This document shows positions 42,334 through 44,499 of a DNA stretch of 44,499 nt, piece after piece. Location: positions 1 to 44,499 of the forward strand of contig NZ_LHPC01000041.1 in the NCBI RefSeq assembly GCF_001297125.1, in the 5' to 3' direction. The DNA comes from Pseudomonas sp. RIT-PI-q (GTDB lineage Bacteria; Pseudomonadota; Gammaproteobacteria; Pseudomonadales; Pseudomonadaceae). A program made the translations under genes and the position numbers. A model generated the notes under the pieces. That model saw nothing but the letters and a program-made list of their open reading frames with translations, made no database searches and was not told the origin of the DNA. Position 1 is the stretch's first letter, and every line of letters starts with the position of its first letter.

Positions 42334-42379
42334 AGGGAGTGGCGTCCTGGTGGGGGCGAGTAAACCCGCCCCCTATAGA

Positions 42380-44499
42380 TCAAGCGTAGCTTTCGATCGA
42401 CGGGCAAGCGCAAACCAGGTTGCGATCGCCGAACACGTTGTCGACGCGACCGACCGGCGGCCAGTATTTGCCTTCGATCAGCGACGCTACCGGGTAAACC
42501 GCTTGCTCACGGCTGTACGGATGCGTCCACTCGCCGACGATTTCCGCCGCGGTGTGCGGGGCGTTTTTCAGCGGGTTGTCGTCCTTGTCCAGCGTGCCGT
42601 TTTCCACCGCGCGGATTTCTTCGCGGATGCGGATCATGGCGTCGCAGAAGCGGTCGAGTTCTTCTTTGGATTCGCTTTCGGTCGGCTCGATCATCAGCGT
42701 GCCGGCCACCGGGAACGACATGGTCGGGGCGTGGAAACCGAAGTCGATCAGGCGCTTGGCGACGTCATCGACGCTGATGCCGCTGCTGTCTTTCAGCGGG
42801 CGCAAATCGAGGATGCATTCGTGCGCGACCAGGCCGTTGCTGCCGGTGTAGAGCACTGGGTAGTGCTCTTCGAGGCGCCGGGAAATGTAGTTGGCATTGA
42901 GGATCGCCAGTTGCGAAGCACGTTTGAGACCGGCGCCACCCATCATCCGAATGTACATCCAGGTGATCGGCAAAATGCTCGCGCTGCCGAACGGTGCGGC
43001 GCAGACCGCGCCTTCCTTGCGGTCCATTTGCGCGTGGCCCGGCAGGAACGGCGTCAGGTGCGATTTCACGCCAATCGGGCCAACGCCCGGGCCGCCACCG
43101 CCGTGCGGGATGCAGAAGGTTTTGTGCAGGTTCAGGTGGCTCACGTCGCCGCCGAACTTGCCCGGCGCGCAGAGGCCGACCATCGCGTTCATGTTGGCGC
43201 CGTCGATGTACACCTGGCCGCCGTGGTCGTGAATGATGCCGCAGATTTCGCGGATGCCTTCTTCGAACACGCCGTGGGTCGACGGGTAAGTGATCATCAG
43301 CGCGGCGAGGTGTTCGCGGTGCTCGATGGCCTTGGCGCGCAGGTCTTCGATGTCGACGTTGCCGCGGGCATCGCATGCCGTCACAACGACGCGCATGCCG
43401 GCCATGTTGGCGGTGGCCGGGTTGGTGCCATGGGCCGAGGACGGGATCAGGCAGATGTCGCGGCGGTCTTCGCCACGGCTCTGGTGGTAGGCACGAATCG
43501 CCAAGAGGCCGGCGTATTCACCCTGGGAACCGGCGTTCGGTTGCAGGCTGATCGCGTCGTAACCGGTGGCGGCGCAGAGCATCGCTTCCAGCTCGTCGGT
43601 CAGCTGCTGGTAACCGGCGCTTTGCTCGGCCGGGGCGAACGGGTGCAGAGCGCCGAATTCGGCCCAGGTTACCGGGATCATTTCGCTGGCGGCGTTGAGT
43701 TTCATGGTGCACGAACCCAGCGGGATCATGGTGCGATCCAGCGCCAGGTCCTTGTCGGCGAGCTTGCGCAGGTAGCGCATCAGCTCGGTTTCCGAGTGGT
43801 AACGGTTGAATACCGGGTGGCTGAGGATTGGCGATTGGCGCACCAGTTCGGCCGGGATTGTACTTTGAACTGTTGTCGCCAATGCCGCGAAGTCCGGCAG
43901 CGCTTTACCGTCGGCCAGCAGCGCCCACAGGGTTTCCACGTCAGCTTGCGACGTGGTTTCGTCGAGGGACAGGCCCAGACGTTCGCCATCGATTACGCGT
44001 AGGTTGATCTGCTGCGCGCGCGCCTGCTCGTGCAGCGCGGCGGTGTTAGCGCCGGTGTTGATCGTCAGGGTGTCGAAGAAGCTGGTTTGCTCAACTTGCA
44101 AACCGAGGGCGCTCAAGCCTTGGGCCAGGATCGCGGTCAGGTGGTGCACGCGGTTGGCGATCTGCGTCAGGCCTTTCGGGCCGTGGTACACGGCGTACAT
44201 GCTGGCGATATTGGCCAACAGCACTTGCGCGGTGCAGATGTTCGACGTGGCTTTCTCACGACGGATGTGTTGCTCGCGAGTCTGCATCGCCAGGCGCAGG
44301 GCCGGCTTGCCAAAACGGTCGACGGAGACGCCGACCAGACGGCCCGGCATGTCGCGCTTGAACGCATCTTTCGTCGAGAAGTACGCGGCGTGCGGGCCAC
44401 CAAAACCCAGCGGCACGCCAAAACGCTGCGCGCTGCCGATGGCCACGTCGGCGCCGAATTCGCCCGGCGGGGTCAACACGGTCAGGGCCAGCAAATCGG
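42380..44499 (-). CDS. gcvP: Glycine cleavage system P protein, decarboxylating (5' end outside window)
   Basis: PLP-dependent glycine decarboxylase; it moves the aminomethyl group of glycine to lipoylated H protein and releases CO2. About 706 C-terminal residues are present of a usual length near 950; the frame continues past the right edge (LALTVLTPPGEFGADVAIGS is internal sequence, not an N-terminus). The PLP-binding Lys is in HLNLHKTFCIPHGGGGPG, and the Gly-rich loop follows. Other landmarks are GSCTMKLNAASEMIPVTW and SAHGTNPATANMAGM. It is first of the visible leftward set gcvP-sdaA-gcvT. gcvH would be expected upstream, outside the window. Confidence 0.96.
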   Translation of the reverse strand, partial: DLLALTVLTPPGEFGADVAIGSAQRFGVPLGFGGPHAAYFSTKDAFKRDMPGRLVGVSVDRFGKPALRLAMQTREQHIRREKATSNICTAQVLLANIASMYAVYHGPKGLTQIANRVHHLTAILAQGLSALGLQVEQTSFFDTLTINTGANTAALHEQARAQQINLRVIDGERLGLSLDETTSQADVETLWALLADGKALPDFAALATTVQSTIPAELVRQSPILSHPVFNRYHSETELMRYLRKLADKDLALDRTMIPLGSCTMKLNAASEMIPVTWAEFGALHPFAPAEQSAGYQQLTDELEAMLCAATGYDAISLQPNAGSQGEYAGLLAIRAYHQSRGEDRRDICLIPSSAHGTNPATANMAGMRVVVTACDARGNVDIEDLRAKAIEHREHLAALMITYPSTHGVFEEGIREICGIIHDHGGQVYIDGANMNAMVGLCAPGKFGGDVSHLNLHKTFCIPHGGGGPGVGPIGVKSHLTPFLPGHAQMDRKEGAVCAAPFGSASILPITWMYIRMMGGAGLKRASQLAILNANYISRRLEEHYPVLYTGSNGLVAHECILDLRPLKDSSGISVDDVAKRLIDFGFHAPTMSFPVAGTLMIEPTESESKEELDRFCDAMIRIREEIRAVENGTLDKDDNPLKNAPHTAAEIVGEWTHPYSREQAVYPVASLIEGKYWPPVGRVDNVFGDRNLVCACPSIESYA

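Overview
The window is a stretch of Pseudomonas chromosome, almost certainly from the P. fluorescens group. The grounds are high GC, gene content and order that follow the P. aeruginosa core genome in several blocks, and many small palindromic GTAGGAGC/GTGGGAGC repeats of the REP/REPIN type that are typical of fluorescent pseudomonads. I see no plasmid, prophage, insertion sequence, CRISPR array or recognisable defence system. Most of the window is housekeeping DNA.

Layout. (1) 1-7.1 kb is the most accessory part: the end of an unidentified gene, a repeat-rich gap, a leftward three-gene operon (GT4 glycosyltransferase, DUF2334 deacetylase-like protein, UPF0104/MprF-type flippase-like membrane protein), a leftward amino-acid-type chemoreceptor and a rightward HerA/YjgR-like ATPase. 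(2) 7.2-19.1 kb matches the P. aeruginosa secA-to-mscS block: dciA (helicase loader) diverging from secA, then argJ, a glutathione S-transferase and a Nudix-ThiE fusion on the plus strand; a histidine kinase and a PduO-type cobalamin adenosyltransferase, plus panE, on the minus strand; then yajQ and an MscS channel. (3) 19.2-38.4 kb matches the oprD-to-nadA block: OprD porin, HIT protein, slyX, membrane-anchored cold-shock protein, dps, a ribbon-helix-helix protein, an FmdB zinc ribbon, aspS, yebC, ruvCAB, the complete ybgC-tolQRAB-oprL-cpoB envelope operon, queE-queC, tRNA-Lys and nadA. (4) 38.4-44.5 kb holds an RDD membrane protein, a CspA-type cold-shock protein and the leftward glycine/serine catabolic cluster gcvP-sdaA-gcvT. 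gcvP runs off the right edge.

Functional links. ruvCAB acts on Holliday junctions. ybgC-tol-oprL-cpoB is the Tol-Pal envelope-constriction machine. queE and queC make the 7-deazaguanine precursor of queuosine. aspS keeps a residue associated with non-discriminating AspRS enzymes. GcvT and GcvP with serine dehydratase fit breakdown of glycine and serine to C1 units and pyruvate.

I did not find a clear new system. The best candidate for uncharacterised biology is the translationally coupled glycosyltransferase/DUF2334/flippase-like operon at 0.45-3.3 kb. Other points worth a look are five subtypes of REP doublets (some inside operon gaps), an ArgR-like direct repeat upstream of oprD, a membrane protein fused to a complete cold-shock protein, a Nudix protein fused to a degenerate thiamine-phosphate-synthase domain, and several unexplained dyads in promoter regions.
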